A DNA stretch of 64,000 bases from Xestospongia bergquistia (GCA_963965975.1 OZ014422.1:4735155-4799154), one strand, 5' to 3'. Shown: positions 1-14,790, numbered from the stretch's first letter. The notes: generated by a model not told the origin, from the letters alone. Numbers and translations are program-made.

Positions 1-3000
1 TATTAACAGTTTAGTAAGTTGGTTTGCATTATCACTCTAAAGTCTTTAAATTAAAGAGTTTAGAACGTTTAGACTATTGAGTGAAGTTTATAATGTAAAG
101 AGCTCAGTCTAAAGGACTCTATGGGACTAACTAAATAAACTGTTATTAACTGTTTAGCAAGTTCGCTTGCATTAACACTCTAAAGTCTTTACTTTAAAAA
201 CGTTAGAAGGTTTAGACTATTGAGTGAAGTTTATAAAGTAAACAGCTCAGTTTAAAGGACTCTATGAAACTAAATAAATAAACTGCTTTTAACAGTTTAG
301 TAAGTTGGTTTGCATTAACACTCTAAAGTCTTCAATTTAAAGACTTTAGAATGTTTGGACTATTGAGTGAAGTTTTGAAAGTAAACAGCTCTGTCTAAAG
401 GACTCTATGGGACTAACTAAATAAACCGCTATTAACAGTTTAGTAAGTTGGTTTGCATTAACACTCTAAAGTCTTTAATTTAAAGAATTTAGAAGGTTTA
501 GAGTACTGAGTAAATTTTATAATGTAAACAGGTCAGTCTAAAGGACTCTATGGGACTAACTAAATAAACTGCTATTAACAGTTTAGTAAGTTGGTTTGCA
601 TTAACACTCTAAAGTCTTTAATTTAAAGACTTTAGAATGTTTAGACTATTGAGTGAAGTTTATAAAGTAAACAGCTCAGTGTAAAGGACTCTATGAAACT
701 AAATAAATAAAGTGCTATTAACAGTTTATTAAGTTGGTTTGCATTAACACTCTAAGTCTTTAAATTAAAGACTTTAGAAGGTTTAGACTATTGAGTGAAT
801 TTTATAAAGTAAACAGCTCAGTCTAAAGGACTCTATGAAGCTAAATAAATAAACTGCTATTAACAGTTTAGTAAGTTGGTTTGCATTAACACTCTAAAGT
901 CTTCAATTTAAAGACTTTAGAATGTTTGGACTATTGAGTGAAGTTTTGAAAGTAAACTGCTCTGTCTAAAGGACTCTATGGGACTAACTATGTAAACCGC
1001 TATTAACAGTTTAGTAAGTTTGTTTGCATTAACACTCTAAAGTCTTTAATTTAAAGAATTTAGAAGGTTTAGAGTACTGAGTAAACTTTATAATGTAAAC
1101 AGGTCAGTCTAAAGGACTCTATGGGACTAACTAAATAAACTGCTATTAACAGTTTAGTAAGTTGGTATGCATTAACACTCTAAAGTCTTTAATTTAAAGA
1201 CTTTAGAATGTTTAGACTATTGAGTGAAGTTTATAAAGTAAACAGCTCAGTCTGAAGGACTCTATGAAACTAAATAAATAAAGTGCTATTAACAGTTTAT
1301 TAAGTTGGTTTGCATTAACACTCTAAGTCTTTAAATTACAGACTTTAGAAGGTTTAGACTATTGAGTGATTTTTATAAAGTAAACAGCTCAGTCTAAAGG
1401 ACTCTGTGGGACTAACTAAGTAAACTGCTATTAACAGTTTAGTAAGTTTGTTTGCATTAACACTCTAAAGTCTTTAAACTTAAGAGTTTAGAAGGTTTAA
1501 ACTATTGAGTGAAGTTTATAAAGTAAAGAGCTTAGTTTGAAGGACTCTATGGGACTAAGTAAATAAACTGTTATTAACAGTTTAGTAAGTTGGTTTGCAT
1601 TAACACTCCAAAGTCTTTAATTTAAAGAATTTAGAAGGTTTAGACTATTAAGTGAAGTTTATAAAGAAAATAGCTCAGTCTAAAGGACTGTGTGGGACAA
1701 ACTAAATAAACTGCTATTAAAAGTTTAGTAAGATGTTTTGCATTAACTCTCTAAAGTCTTTAAATTAAAGTGTTTAGAAGGTTTAGACTATTGAGTAAGT
1801 TTTATAATGTAAACAGGTCAGTCTAAAGGACTCTATGGGACTAACTAAATAAACTGTTATTAACAGTTTAGCAAGTTGGTTTGCATTAACACTCTAAAGT
1901 CTTTAATTTAAAGAATTTAGAGGGTTTAGAGTACTGAGTAAATCTTATAAAGTAAACTGCTCATACTAAAGGACTCTATGGGACTAACTAAATAAACTGC
2001 TATTAACAGTTTAGTAAGTTGGTTTGCATTATCACTCTAAAGTCTTTAAATTAAAGAGTTTAGAAGGTTTAGACTATTGAGTGAAGTTTATTATGTAAAC
2101 AGCTCAGTCTAAAGGACTCTATGGGACTAACTAAATAAACTGTCATTAACAGTTTAGCAAGTTCGTTTGCATTAACACTCTAAAGTCTTTAATTTAAAAA
2201 CGTTAGAAGGTTTAGACTATTGAGTGAAGTTTATAAAGTAAACAGCTCAGTTTAAAGGACTCTATGAAACTAAATAAATAAAATGCTTTTAACAGTTTAG
2301 TAAGTTGGTTTGCATTAACACTCTAAAGTCTTCAATTTAAAGACTTTAGAAGGTTTAGACTATTGACTGAAGTTTTTAAAGTAAACAGCTCTGTCTAAAG
2401 GACTCTATGGGACTAACTAAATAAACTGCTATTAACAGTTTAGTAAGTTGGTTTGCATTAACACTCTAAGGTCTTTAATTTAAAGAATTTAGAAGGTTTA
2501 GAGAACTGAGTAAATTTTATAAAGTAAACAGGTCAGTCTAAAGGACTCTATGGGACTAACTAAATAAACTGCTATTAACAGTTTAGTAAGTTGGTTTGCA
2601 TTAACACTCTAAAGTCTTTAATTTAAAGACTTTGGAATGTTTAGACTATTGAGTGAAGTTTATAAAGTAAACAGCTCAGTCTAAAGGACTCTATGAAACT
2701 AAATAAATAAAGTGCTATTAACAGTTTATTAAGTTGGTTTGCATTAACACTCTAAGTCTTTTAATTAAAGACTTTAGAAGGTTTAGACTATTGAGTGAAT
2801 TTTATAAAGTAAACAGCTCAGTCTAAAGGACTCTGTGGGACTAACTAAGTAAACTGCTATTAACAGTTTAGTAAGTTTGTTTGCATTAACACTCTAAGGT
2901 CTTTAATTTAAAGACTTTAGAAGGTTTAGACTATTGAGTAAATATTATGAAGTAAACTGCTCAATCTGAAGGACTCTATGGGAATAACTAACTAAACTGC

Positions 3001-6000
3001 TATTAATAGTTTAGTAAGTTTGTTTGCATTAACACTCTAAAGTCTTTAATTTAAAGAGTTTAGAAGGTTTAGACTATTGTGTAAAGTTTATAATGTAAAC
3101 AGCTCATTCTAAAGGACTCTATGAAGCTAAATAAATACACTACTATTTACAGTTTAGTAAGTTGGTTAGCTTTGACACTCTAAAATCATTAATTTAAAGA
3201 CTTTAGAAGGTTTAGACTTTTGAGTGAAGTTTATAAAGTAAACAGCTCAGTCTAAAAAACTCTATGGGACTAACTAAATAAACTGCTATTAACAGTTTAG
3301 TAAGTTGGTTTGCATTAACACTCCAAAGTCTTTAATTTAAAGACTTTAGAAGCTTTAGAATACTGAGTAATTATTATAAAGTAAACTGGTTAGTCTAAAG
3401 GACTCTATGGGACTAACTAAATAAACTGCTATTAAGAGTTTAGTAAGTTGGTTTGCATTAACACTCTAAAGTCTTTAATTTAAAGACTTTAGAAATTTGT
3501 CACTATTGAGTGAAGTTTATAAAGTAAAAAGCTCAGTCTAAAGGACTCTATGAAACTAAATAAATAAACTGGTATTAAAAGTTTAAGAAGTTAATTTGCA
3601 TTAACACTCTAAAGTCTTTAAATTAAAGAGTTTAGAAGGTTTAGACTGTTGAGTGAAGTTTATAAAGTAAAGAGCTTAGTCTAAAGGACTCTACGGACTA
3701 AGTAAATAAACTGTTATTAACAGTTTAGTAAATTGGTTTGCACTAACACTCTAAAGTCTTTAATTTAAAGACTTTATAAAATTTAGACTATTCAGTAAAT
3801 TTTATAAAGTAAACTGCTCATTCCAAAGGACTCTATGGGACTAACTAAATAAACTGCTATTAATAGTTTAGTAAGTTCGTTTGCATTAACACTCTAAAAT
3901 CTTTAAATTAAAGAGTTTAGAAGGTTTAGACTATTGAGTTAAGTTTATAATGTAAACAGCTTAGTCTAATGGACTCTATGGGAGTAACTAAATAAACTGT
4001 TACTAACAGATTAGGAAGTTGGTTTGCATTAACACTCTAAAGCCTTTAATTTAAAGACGTTAGAAGGTTTAGACTATTGAGTGAAGTTTATAAAGTAAAC
4101 AGTTCAGTCTAAAGGACTCTATGAAACTAAATAAATAAACTGCTTTTAGTAGTTTAGTAAATTGGTTTGCATTAACACTCTAATGTCATTAATTTAAAGA
4201 CTTTAGAATGTTTAGACTATTGAGTGAAGTTTATAAAGTAAATAGCTCAGTCTAAAGGACTCTATGGGACTAACTAAATACTGCTATTAACAGTTTAGTA
4301 AGTTGGTTTGCATTAACACTCTAAAGTCTTTAATTTAAAGACTTTAGAAGGTTTAGACTATTGAGTGAAGTTTATAAAGTAAACTGCTTAGTCTAAAGGA
4401 CTCTATGGGACTAATAAAATAAACTGCTATTAACAGTTTATTAAGTTGGATTGCGTTAACAATCTAAAGTCTTTAATTTAAAGACTTTAGAAGGTTTAGA
4501 CTATTGAGTAAAGTTTATAAAGTAAACAGCTCAGTCTAAAGGACTCTATGAAATTAACTAAATAAACTGCTATTAACAGTTTATTAAGTTGGTTTGCATT
4601 AACCCTCTAAAGTCTTTAATTTAAAGAGTTTAGAATGTTTGGACTGTTGACTAAATTTTATAAAGTAAAGAGCTTAGTCAAAAGAACTCTGTGGGTCTAA
4701 GTAAATAAAATTTTATTAACAGTTTAGTAAGTTTGTTTGCATTGACACTCTAAAGTCTTTAATTTAAAGACTTTAGAAGGTTTAGACTATTGAGTAAATT
4801 TTATAAAGTATAATGCTCGTTCTAAAGGACTCTATGGGACTAACTAAATAAACTGCTATTAACAGTTTAGTAAGTTGATTTGCATTAACACTCTAAAGTC
4901 TTTAAATTAAAGAGTTTAGAAGGTTTAGACTATTGAGTAAGTTTATAATGTAAACAGCTCAGTGTAAAGGACTCTATGTGACTAACTAAATAAACTGTTA
5001 TTAACAGTTTAGCAAGTTGGTTTGCATTAACACTTTAAACTCTTTAATTTGAAGACTTTAGAAGGTTTAGACTATTGAGTAAATTTTATAAAGTAAACAT
5101 CTCAGTCTAAAGGACTCTATGGGACTAATGAAATAAACTGCTATTAACAGTTTAGTAAGTTGTTTTGCATTAACACTCTAAAGTCTTTAAATTAAAGTGT
5201 TTAGAAGGTTTAGACTATTGAGTGAAGTTTATAAAGTAAAGAGCTTAGTCTAAAGGACTCTACGGGACTAACTAAATAAACTGTTATTAACAGTTTAGTA
5301 AATTGGTTATCATTAACACTCTAAAGTTTTTAATTTAAAGACTTTAGAAAATTTAGACTATTGAGTAAATTTTATAAAGTAAACTGCTCATTCTAAAGGA
5401 CTCTATGGGACTAACTAAATAAACTGCTATTAACAGTTTAGTAAGTTGGTTTGCATTAACACTCTAAAATCTTTAAATTATAGAGTTTAGAAGGTTTAGA
5501 CTATTGAGTGAATTTTATAATGTAAACAGCTCAGTGTAATGGACTCTATGGGAGTTACTAAATAAACTGTTATTAACAGATTAGCAAGTTGGTTTGCATT
5601 AACACTCTAAAGTCTTTAATTTAAAGACGTTAGAAGGTGTAGACTATTGAGTGAAGTTTATAAAGTAAACAGTTCAGTCTAAAGGACTCTATGAAACTAA
5701 ATAAATAAACTGCTTTTAATAGTTTAGTAAATTGGTTTGCATTAACACTCTAATGTCTTTAATTTAAAGACTTTAGAAGGTTTAACCTATTGATTGAAGT
5801 TTATAAGGTAAGTAGCTCAGGCTAAATGACTCTATGGGACTAACTAAATAAACTGCTATTAACAGTTTAGTAAGTTGGTTTGCATTAACACTCTAGAGTC
5901 TTTAATTTAAAGACTTTAGAAGGTTTAGACTATTGATTGAAGTTTATAAAGTAAACTGCTTAGTTTAAAGGACTCTACGGGAGTAACTAAATAAACTGCT

Positions 6001-8230
6001 ATTAACAGTTTATTAAGTTGGTTTGCATTAACACTCTAAAGTCTTTAATTTAAAGACTTTAGAAGGTTTAGACTATTGAGTAAAGTTTATAAAGTAAACA
6101 GCTCAGTCTAAAGGACTCTATTAAATTAACTAAATAAACTGCTATTAACAGTTTATTAAGTTGGTTTGCATTAACACTCTAAAGTCTTTAATTTAAAGAG
6201 TTTAGAATGTTTGGACTGTTGAGTAAAGTTCATAAAGTAAACAGCTCAGTCTAAAGGACTCTAATGGACTAATGAAATATACTGCTATTCTCAGTTTAGT
6301 AAGTGGTTTTGCATTAACACTCTAAAGTCTATGAAATAAAGTGTTTAGAAGATTTAAACTATTGAGTGAAGTTTATAAAGTAAAGAGCTTAGTCTAAAGG
6401 ACTCTGTCTGTCTAAGTAAATAAAATTTTATTAACAGTTTAGTAAGTTAGTTTGCATTAACACTCTAAAGTCTTTAATTTAAAGACTTTAGAAGGTTTAG
6501 ACTATTGAGTAAATTTTATAAAGTAAAATGCTTGTTCTAAAGGACTCTATGGGACTAACTAAATAAACTGCTATTAACAGTTTAGTAAGTTGGTTTGCAT
6601 TAACACTCTAAAGTCTTTAAATTAAAGAGTTTAGAAGGTTTAGACTATTGAGTAAGTTTATAATGTAAACAGCTCAGTCTAAAGGACTCTATGGGACTAA
6701 CTAAATAAACTGTTATTAACAGTTTAGCAAGTTGGTTTGCATTAACACTTTAAACTCTTTTGTTTGAAGACTTTAGAAGGTTTAGACTATTGAGTAAATT
6801 TTATAAAGTAAACTGCTCATTCTAAAGGACTCTATGGGACTAATTAAATAAACTGCTATTAACAGTTTAGTAAGTTGGTTTTCATTAACACTCTAAAGTC
6901 TTTAATTTAAAGACTTTAGAAGGTTTAGACTATTGAGTAAAGTATAGAAAGTAAACTGCTCAGTCTAATGGACTCTATGGGACTAACGAAATAAACTGCT
7001 ATTAACAGTTTAGTAAGTTGGTTTGCATTAAAACTCTAAAGTCTTTAATTTAAAGACTTTTGAAGGTTGTGACAATTGAGTGAAGTTTATAAAGTAAACA
7101 GCTCAGTCTAAAGGACTCTATGAAACTAAATAATTAAACTGCTATTAACAGTTTAGTAAGTTGGTCTGCATTAACACTCTAAAGTCTTTAATTTAAAGAC
7201 TTTAGAGGTTTAGACTATTGAGTAAATTTTATAAAGTAAACTGGTCAGTATAAAGGACTCTATGGGACTAACTAAACAAACTGCTATTAACAGTTTAGTA
7301 AGTTGGTTGCATTAACACTCTAAAGTCTTTAATTTAAATACTTTAGAAGGTTGTGTCTATTGAGTGAAGTTTATAAAGTAAACAGCTCAGTCCAAAGGAC
7401 TCTATTAAACAAAATACTTAAACTGTTATTAACAGTTTAGTAAGTTGGTTTGCATTAACACTGTAAAGTCTTTAATTTAAAGACTTTAGAAGGTTTAGAC
7501 TATTGAGTGAAGTTTATAAAGTAAACAGCTTAGTCTAAAGGACTCTATGGGACTAACTAAATAAACTGCTATTAACAGTTTATTAAGTTGGTTTACATTA
7601 GCACTCTAAAGTCTTTAATTTAAAGATTTTAGAAGGTTGTGACAATTGAGTGAAGTTTATAAAGTAAACAGCTCAGTCTAAAGGACTCTATGAAACTAAA
7701 TAATTAAACTGCTATTAACAGTTTAGTAAGTTGGTTTGCATTAACACACTAAAGTCTTCAATTTAAAGACTTTAGAGGTTTAGACTATTGAGTAAATTTT
7801 ATAAAGTAAACTGGTCAGTATAAAGGACTCTATGGGACTAACTAAATAAACTGCTATTAACAGTTTAGTAAGTTGGTTGCATTAACACTCTAAAGTGTTT
7901 AATTTAAAGACTTTAGAAGGTTGTGACTATTGAGTGAAGTTTATAAAGTAAACTGGTGAGTCCAAAGGACTCTATTAAACTAAATAAATAAACTGTTATT
8001 AACAGTTTAGTAAGTTGGTTTGCATTAAAACTCTAAAGTCTTTAATTTAAAGACTTTAGAAGGTTTAAAGTATTGAGTAAATTTTATAAAGTAAACTGCT
8101 CAGTCTAAAGGACTCCATGAGACTAATGAAATAAACTACTATTAACAGTTTAGTAAGTTGGTTTGCATTAACCCTCGAAAGTCTTTAATTTAAAGACTTT
8201 AGAAGGTTTAGACTATTGAGTGAAATTTAT
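1..8230 (+). repeat. Satellite zone A (GGACTCTATGGGAC subfamily)
   Basis: Monomers share the block AAAGGACTCTATGGGACTAA or its variant CTATGAAACTAAATAAATAA, and mostly read CAGCTCAGTCTAAAG before it. The repeating order of the two variants at the far left suggests a multi-monomer higher-order unit: the group at about 290-840 resembles that at about 840-1400 and again 2290-2850. The last monomers with GGACTCTAT lie near 7970 and a transitional GGACTCCATGAGAC sits near 8115. After that the block changes to GGGACTTAATGGG. Confidence 0.85.
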
Positions 8231-11200
8231 AAAGTAAACTAGTCAGTCTTAGGGACTTAATGGGACTATCTATATAAGCTGCTATTAACTGTTTAGTAAG
8301 TTGATTTCCAGTAACACTCTAAAGTCTTTAATTTAAAGACATTAAAAGGTTTACACTATTGAGTGAAGTTAATAAAGTAAACTTGTCAGTCTTAGGGACT
8401 TAATGGGACTAACTAAATAAACTGCTATTAACAGCTTAGTATGTTGGGTTGCAATAACACTCTAAAGTCTTTAATTTAAAGACTTTAGAGGGTTTAAACT
8501 ATTGAGTGAAATTTATTAAGTAAACTACTTACTCTAAGGGACTTAGTGGGACTAACTATACATGCTGCTATTAACTGTTTAATAAGTTGGTTTGCATTAA
8601 CCCTCTAAAGTCTTTAATTTAAAGACTTTAAAAGGTTTACACTATTGAGTGAAGTTAATAAAGTAAACTAGTCAGTCTTAGGGACTTAATGGGACTAACT
8701 AAATAAACTGCTATTAACAGCTTAGTAAGTTGGGTTGCAATAACACTCTAAAGTCTTTAATTTAAAGACTTTAGAGGGTTTAAACTATTGAGTGAAGTTT
8801 ATTAAGTAAACTACTTAGACAAAGGGACTTAGTGGGACTAACTATATAAGCTGCTATTAACAGTTTAGTAATTGGTTTGCAGTAACATTCTAAAGTCCTT
8901 AATTTAAAGACTTTAGTGGTTTTAAACTATTGAGTAAATTTTTTAAAGTAAACTACTCAGTCTAAAGGACTTAATGGGACTAAGTAAATAAACTGCTATT
9001 AACATTTTAGTAAGTTTGGTCTGCATTAACCCTCTAAAGTCTTTAATTTAAGGACTTTAGAAGGTTTAGACTATTGAGTGAAGTTTATAAAGTAAGCTTG
9101 TCAGACTTAGGGACTTAATGGGACTAACTATATATGCTGCTATTAACAGTTTAGTAAGTTGATTTGCATTAACGCTCTATAGTCTTTAATTTAATGACTT
9201 TAGAGGGTTTAAACTATGGAGTGAAATTTATAAAGTAAACTGCTAAGTCTAAAGGACTTAATGGGACTAAGTAAATAAACTGCTATTAACAGTTTAGTAA
9301 GTTGGTTTGCATTAACACTCTAAAGTCTTTAAATTAAAGACTTTAGAGGGTTTAAACTATTGAGTGAAGTTTATAAAGTAAACAACTTAGTCTAAAGGAC
9401 TTAGTCGGACTAACTATATCAGCTGCTATTAACAGTTTAGTAAGTTTGCTTGCATTAACGCTCTAAAGTCTTTAAATTAAAGACTCTAGAATTTTAGACT
9501 ATAAAGTTAATTTTATGAAGTAAACTACTCAGTCTTAAGGACTTAATGGGACTAACTAAATAAACTGCTATTAACATTTTAGTAAGTTTGTTTGCATTAA
9601 CACTCTAAAGTCTTCAATTAAAAGACTTTAGAGACTTTAAACTATTTAGTGAAGTTTATTAAGTAAACTACTTAGTCTAAGGGACTTAGTGGGACTAACT
9701 ATATATGCTGCTATTAACAGTTTTGTAAGTTGGTTTGCATTAACCCTCTAAAGTCTTTAATTTAAAGACTTTAGAAGGTTTAGACTACTGAGTGAAGTTT
9801 ATAAAGTAAACTGTTCAGACTTAGGGATTTAATGGAACTAACAATACAAGCCGCTATTAGTAGTTTAGTAAGTTGATTTGCATTAACGCTCTAAAGTCTT
9901 TAATTTAAAGTCTTTAGAGGGTTTAAACTATTGAGTGAAGTTTATTAAGTAAACTACTTAGTCTAAGGGACTTAGTGGGACTAACTATATATGCTGCTAT
10001 TAACAGTTTAGTAAGTTTGTTTGCATTAACCCTCTAAAGTCTTTAATTCAAAGACATTAGAAGGTTTAGACTATTGAGCGAAGTTTATCAAGTAAACTGC
10101 TCAGTCTAAAGACTTAATGGGACTAACTAAATAAACTGCTATTAACAGTTTAGAAGTTGGTTTGCATTAACACTCTAAAGTCTTTAATATAAAGTCATTA
10201 GAGAGTTTAAACTATTGAGTGAAGAGTATTAAGTAAACTACTTAGTCTAAGGGACTTAGTGGGACTAACTATATATTCTGCCATTAACAGTTTAGTAAGT
10301 TGGTTTGCATTAATCCTCTAAAGTCTTTAATTTAAAGACTTTAGAAGGTTTAGACTATTGAGTGATTTTTATAAAGTAAACTAGTCAGTTTTAGGGACAT
10401 AATGGGACTAACTATATAAGCTGCTATTAACAGTTTAGTCAGTTGATTTGCATTAACGCACTAAAGTCTTCAATTTAAGGCATTAGAGGATTTAAACTAT
10501 TGAGTGAAATTTATAAAATAACCTGATAAGTCTAAAGGACTTAAAGGGACTAACTAAGTAAACTGCTATTTACAGTTTAGTAAGTTGGTCTGCATTAACA
10601 CTCTAAAGTCTTTAAATTAAAGACTTTAGAGGGTTTAAACTATTGAGTGAAGTTTATAAAGTAAACTACTTAGTCTAAGGGACTTAGTGGGATTAACTAT
10701 ATAAGCTGCTATTAACAGTTTAGTAAGTTGGTTTGCAGTAACACTCTAAAGTCTTTAATTTAAAGACTTTAGAGGTTTTAAACTATTGATTGAAGTTTAT
10801 AAAGTAAACTACTTTACTAAAGGCCTTAGTCGGACTAACTATATCAGCTGCCATGAACAGTTTAGTAAGTTGGTTTGCATTAACGCTCTAAAGACTTTAA
10901 TTTAAAGACTCTAGAATTTTTAGACTATCAAGTGAATTTTATGAAGTAAACTACTCAGTCTAAAGGACTTAATGGGACGAACTAAATAAACTGCTATTAA
11001 CAGTTTTGTAAGTTTGTTTGCATTAACACTCTAAAGTCTTCAATTTAAAGATTTTAGAGGGTTTAAACTATTGAGTGAAGTTTATTAAGTAAACTACTTA
11101 GTCTAAGGGACTTAGTGGGACTAACTATATATGCTGCTATTAACAGTTTAGTAAGTTGGTTTGCATTAACCCTCTAAAGTCTTTAATTTAAAGACTTTAG

Positions 11201-12100
11201 AAGGTTTAGACTATTGAGTGAAGTTTATAAAGTAAACTACTCAGACTTAGGGACTTAATGGGACTAACTATACAAGCAGGTAGTAACAGTTTAGTAAGTT
11301 GTTTAGCATTGACGCTCTAAAGTCTTTAATTTAAAGAGTCTAGAGGTTTTAAACTATTGAGTGAATTTTACTAAGTAAACTACTTAGTCTAAGGGACTTA
11401 GTGGGACTAACTATATATGCTGCTATTAACAGTTTAGTAAGTTGGTTTGCATTAACCCTCTAAAGTCTTTAATTTAAAGACTTTAGAAGGTTTAGACTAT
11501 TGAGTGAAGTTTATAAAGTAAACTACTCAGACTTATTGACTTAATGGGACTAACTATACAAGCAGGTAGTAACAGTTTAGTAAGTTGTTTAGCATTGACG
11601 GTCTAAAGTCTTTAATTTAAAGACTCTAGAGGTTTTAAACTATTGAGTGAATTTTACTAAGTAAACTACTTAGTCTAAGGGACTTAGTGGGACTAACTAT
11701 ATATGCTGCTATTAACAGTTTAGTAAGTTGATTTGCATTAACCATCTAAAGTCTTTAATTTAAAGACTTTAGAAGGTTTAGACTAATGAGTGAATTTTAT
11801 CTAGTAAACTGCTCAGTCTAAAGGACTTATTAGGCTAACTAAATAAACTGCAGTTAACAGTTTAGTAGGTTGGTTTGCATTAACCTCTAAAGTCTTTAAT
11901 TTAAAGACTTTAGAAGGTTTAGACTTTTGAGTGAAGTTTATAAAGTAAACTACTCAGATTTAGGGACTTAATGGGACTAACTATACAAGCAGCTAGTAAC
12001 AGTCTAGTAAGTTGTTTAGCATTGACGCTCTAAAGTCTTTAATTTAAAGACTCTAGAGGTTTTAAACTTTTGAGTGAATTTTACTAAGTAAACTACGCAG

Positions 12101-14478
12101 TATAGTTAGTCACATTAAGTCCCTAAGTCTGACTAGCTTACTTTATAAACTTCACTCAATAGTCTAAACCTTCTAAAGTCTTTAAATTAAAGACTTTAGA
12201 GGGTTAATGCAGACCAAACTTACTAAACTGTTAATAACAGTTTATTTACTTAGTCCCATTAAGTCCTTTAGACTGAGTAGTTTACTTTAAAAAATTTACT
12301 CAATAGTTTAAACCAACTAAAGTCTTTAAATTAAGATCTTTAGAATGTTACTGCAAGCCAATTACTAAACTGTTAATAGCAGCTTATATAGTTAGTCCCA
12401 CTAAGTCCCTTTGTCTAAGTAGTTTACTTAATAAACTTCACTCAATAGTTTAAACCCTCTAAAGTCTTTAAATTAAAGACTTTAGAGTGTTATTGCAACC
12501 CAACTTATTAAACTGTTAATAGCAGTTTATTTAGTTAGTCCCATTAAGTCCCTAAGACTGACTAGTTTACTTTATTAACTTCACTCAATAGTGTAAAACT
12601 TTTAAAGTCTTTAAATAAAAGACTTTAGAGGGTTAATGCAAACCAACTTACTAAACTGTTAATAGCAGCATATATACTTAGCCCCACTAAGTCCCTTAGA
12701 GTAAGTAGTTTACTTAAAAAATTTCACTCAGTGGATTAAACACTTTAAAGTCTTTAAATTAAAGACTTTACAGTGTTAATGGAAATCAACTTACTAAACA
12801 GTTAATAGCAGCTTATATAGATAGTCCCATTAAGTCCCTAAGACTGACTAGTTTACTTTATAAATTTCACTCAATAGTCTAAACCTTCTAAAGTCTTTAA
12901 ATTAAAGACTTTAGAGGGTTAATGCAAACCAACTTACTAAACTGTTAACAGCAGCATTTACAGTTAGTCCCACTAAGTCCCTTAGACTAAGTAGTTTACT
13001 TAATAAACTTCACTCAATAGTTTAAACCCTCTAGAGTCTTAAATTAAAGACGTTAGAGCGTTAATGCAAATCAACTTACTAAACTGTTAATAGCAGCTTG
13101 TATAGTTAGTCCCATTAAGTCCTTAAGTCTGAGTAGTTTACTTTATAAACTTCACTCAATAGTCTAAACCTTCTAAAGTCTTTAAATTAAAACCTCTGGA
13201 GGGTTAAAGCAAACCAACTTACTAAACTGTTAATAGTAGCATATATAGTTAGTCCCACTAAGTCCCTTAGACTAAGTAGTTTGGTTAAGAAACTTCACTC
13301 AATAGTTTAAAGCCACTAAAGTCTTTAAATTGAAGTCTTTAGAGTGTTAATGCAAACTAACTACTAAACTGTTAACAGCAGTTTATTTAGTTAGTCCCAT
13401 TAAGTCCTTTAGACTGAGTAGTTTTCCTCATAAAATTAACTTGATAGTCTAAAAATTATAGAGTCTTTAATTTAAAGACTTTAGAGCGTTAATGCAAACC
13501 AACTTACTAAACTGTTAATAGGAGCTGATATAGTTAGTCCGACAAAGGCCTTTAAAATAAATATTTTACTTTATAAACTTTAATCAATAATTTAAACCCT
13601 ATAAAGTTTTTAAATTAAAGACTTTAGAGTGTTACTGCAAACCAATTACTAAACTGTTAATAGCTGCTTATATAGTCAGTCCCACTAAGTCCCTTTCCTA
13701 ACTAGTTTACTTTATAAACTTCACTTAATAGTTTAAACCCTCTAAAGTCTTTAATGTAAAGACTTTAGAGTGTTAATGCAAACCAACTTACTAAACTGTT
13801 AATAGCAGCATATATAGTGAGTCCCACTAAGTCCCTTACACTAAGTAGTTTACTTTATAAACTTCACTCAATAGTTTAAACTTTCTAATGTCTTTAAATT
13901 AAAGACTTTAGAGTGTTAATGCAAACCAACTTTCTAAACTGTTAATAGCAGTTTATTTAGTTAGTGCCATTAAGTCCTTTAGACTGAGCAGTTTTTCTTT
14001 ATAAACTTCACTAAATAGTTTAAACACTCTAAGTCCTTAAGACTGAGCAGTTTACTAGATAAACATCGCTCAATAGTCTAAACCTTCTAAAGTCTTTGAA
14101 TTAAAGACTTTTGAGAGTTAATGCAAACCAACTTACTAAACTGTTAATAGCAGCATATATAGTTAGTCCCACTAAGTCCCTTAGACTAAGTAGTTTACTT
14201 AATAAACTTCACTCAATAGTTTAAACCCTCTAAAGTCTATAAATTAAAGACTTTAGAGTGTTTATGCATACCAACTTACTAAACTGTTAATAGCAGTTTA
14301 TTTAGTTAGTGCCATTAAGTCCTTTAGACTGAGCAGTTTTTCTTTATAAACTTCACTAAATAGTTTAAACACTCTAAGGTCTTTAAATTAAAGACTTTGT
14401 GTGTTAATGAAAACAAAATTACTAAACTGTTAATAGCACTTTATTTAGTTAGTCTCATTAAGTCCTTTAGACTGAGTA
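12101..14478 (-). repeat. Inverted block of satellite monomers
   Basis: At about 12101 the array flips: forward monomers stop after GTAAACTACGCAG and the sequence continues with TATAGTTAGTCACATTAAGT, the reverse complement of the forward end block. All monomers to about 14478 run in reverse (AACTTACTAAACTGTTAAT order), then forward order returns with TTTTTAGACTATCAAG. A further short reversed piece of under 90 bp lies at about 14790-14860. The palindromic junction at 12101 and the return at 14478 mark an inversion or inverted duplication inside the array. Confidence 0.93.
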
Positions 14479-14790
14479 TTTTTAGACTATCAAGTTAATT
14501 TTATGAGGAAAACTACTCAGTCTAAAGGACTTAATGGGACTAACTAAATAAACTGCTGTTAACAGTTTAGTAGTTAGTTTGCATTAACACTCTAAAGACT
14601 TCAATTTAAAGACTTTAGTGGCTTTAAACTATTGAGTGAAGTTTCTTAACCAAACTACTTAGTCTAAGGGACTTAGTGGGACTAACTATATATGCTGCTA
14701 TTAACAGTTTAGTAAGTTGGTTTGCTTTAACCCTCTAGAGGTTTTAATTTAAAGACTTTAGAAGGTTTAGACTATTGAGTGAAGTCTCTA
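13141..14790. repeat. Long near-identical inverted repeat (foldback) in the satellite
   Basis: The forward stretch 14479-14790 is almost the exact reverse complement of 13141-13452, including rare private variants: TTTTATGAGGAAAACTACTC, CTGCTGTTAACAG, TAGTAGTTAGTTTGC and TTTCTTAACCAAAC. I see only two or three mismatches over about 310 bp, far fewer than between ordinary neighbouring monomers. The two arms, about 1.03 kb apart, therefore come from one recent inverted duplication rather than from independent monomers. Confidence 0.85.
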
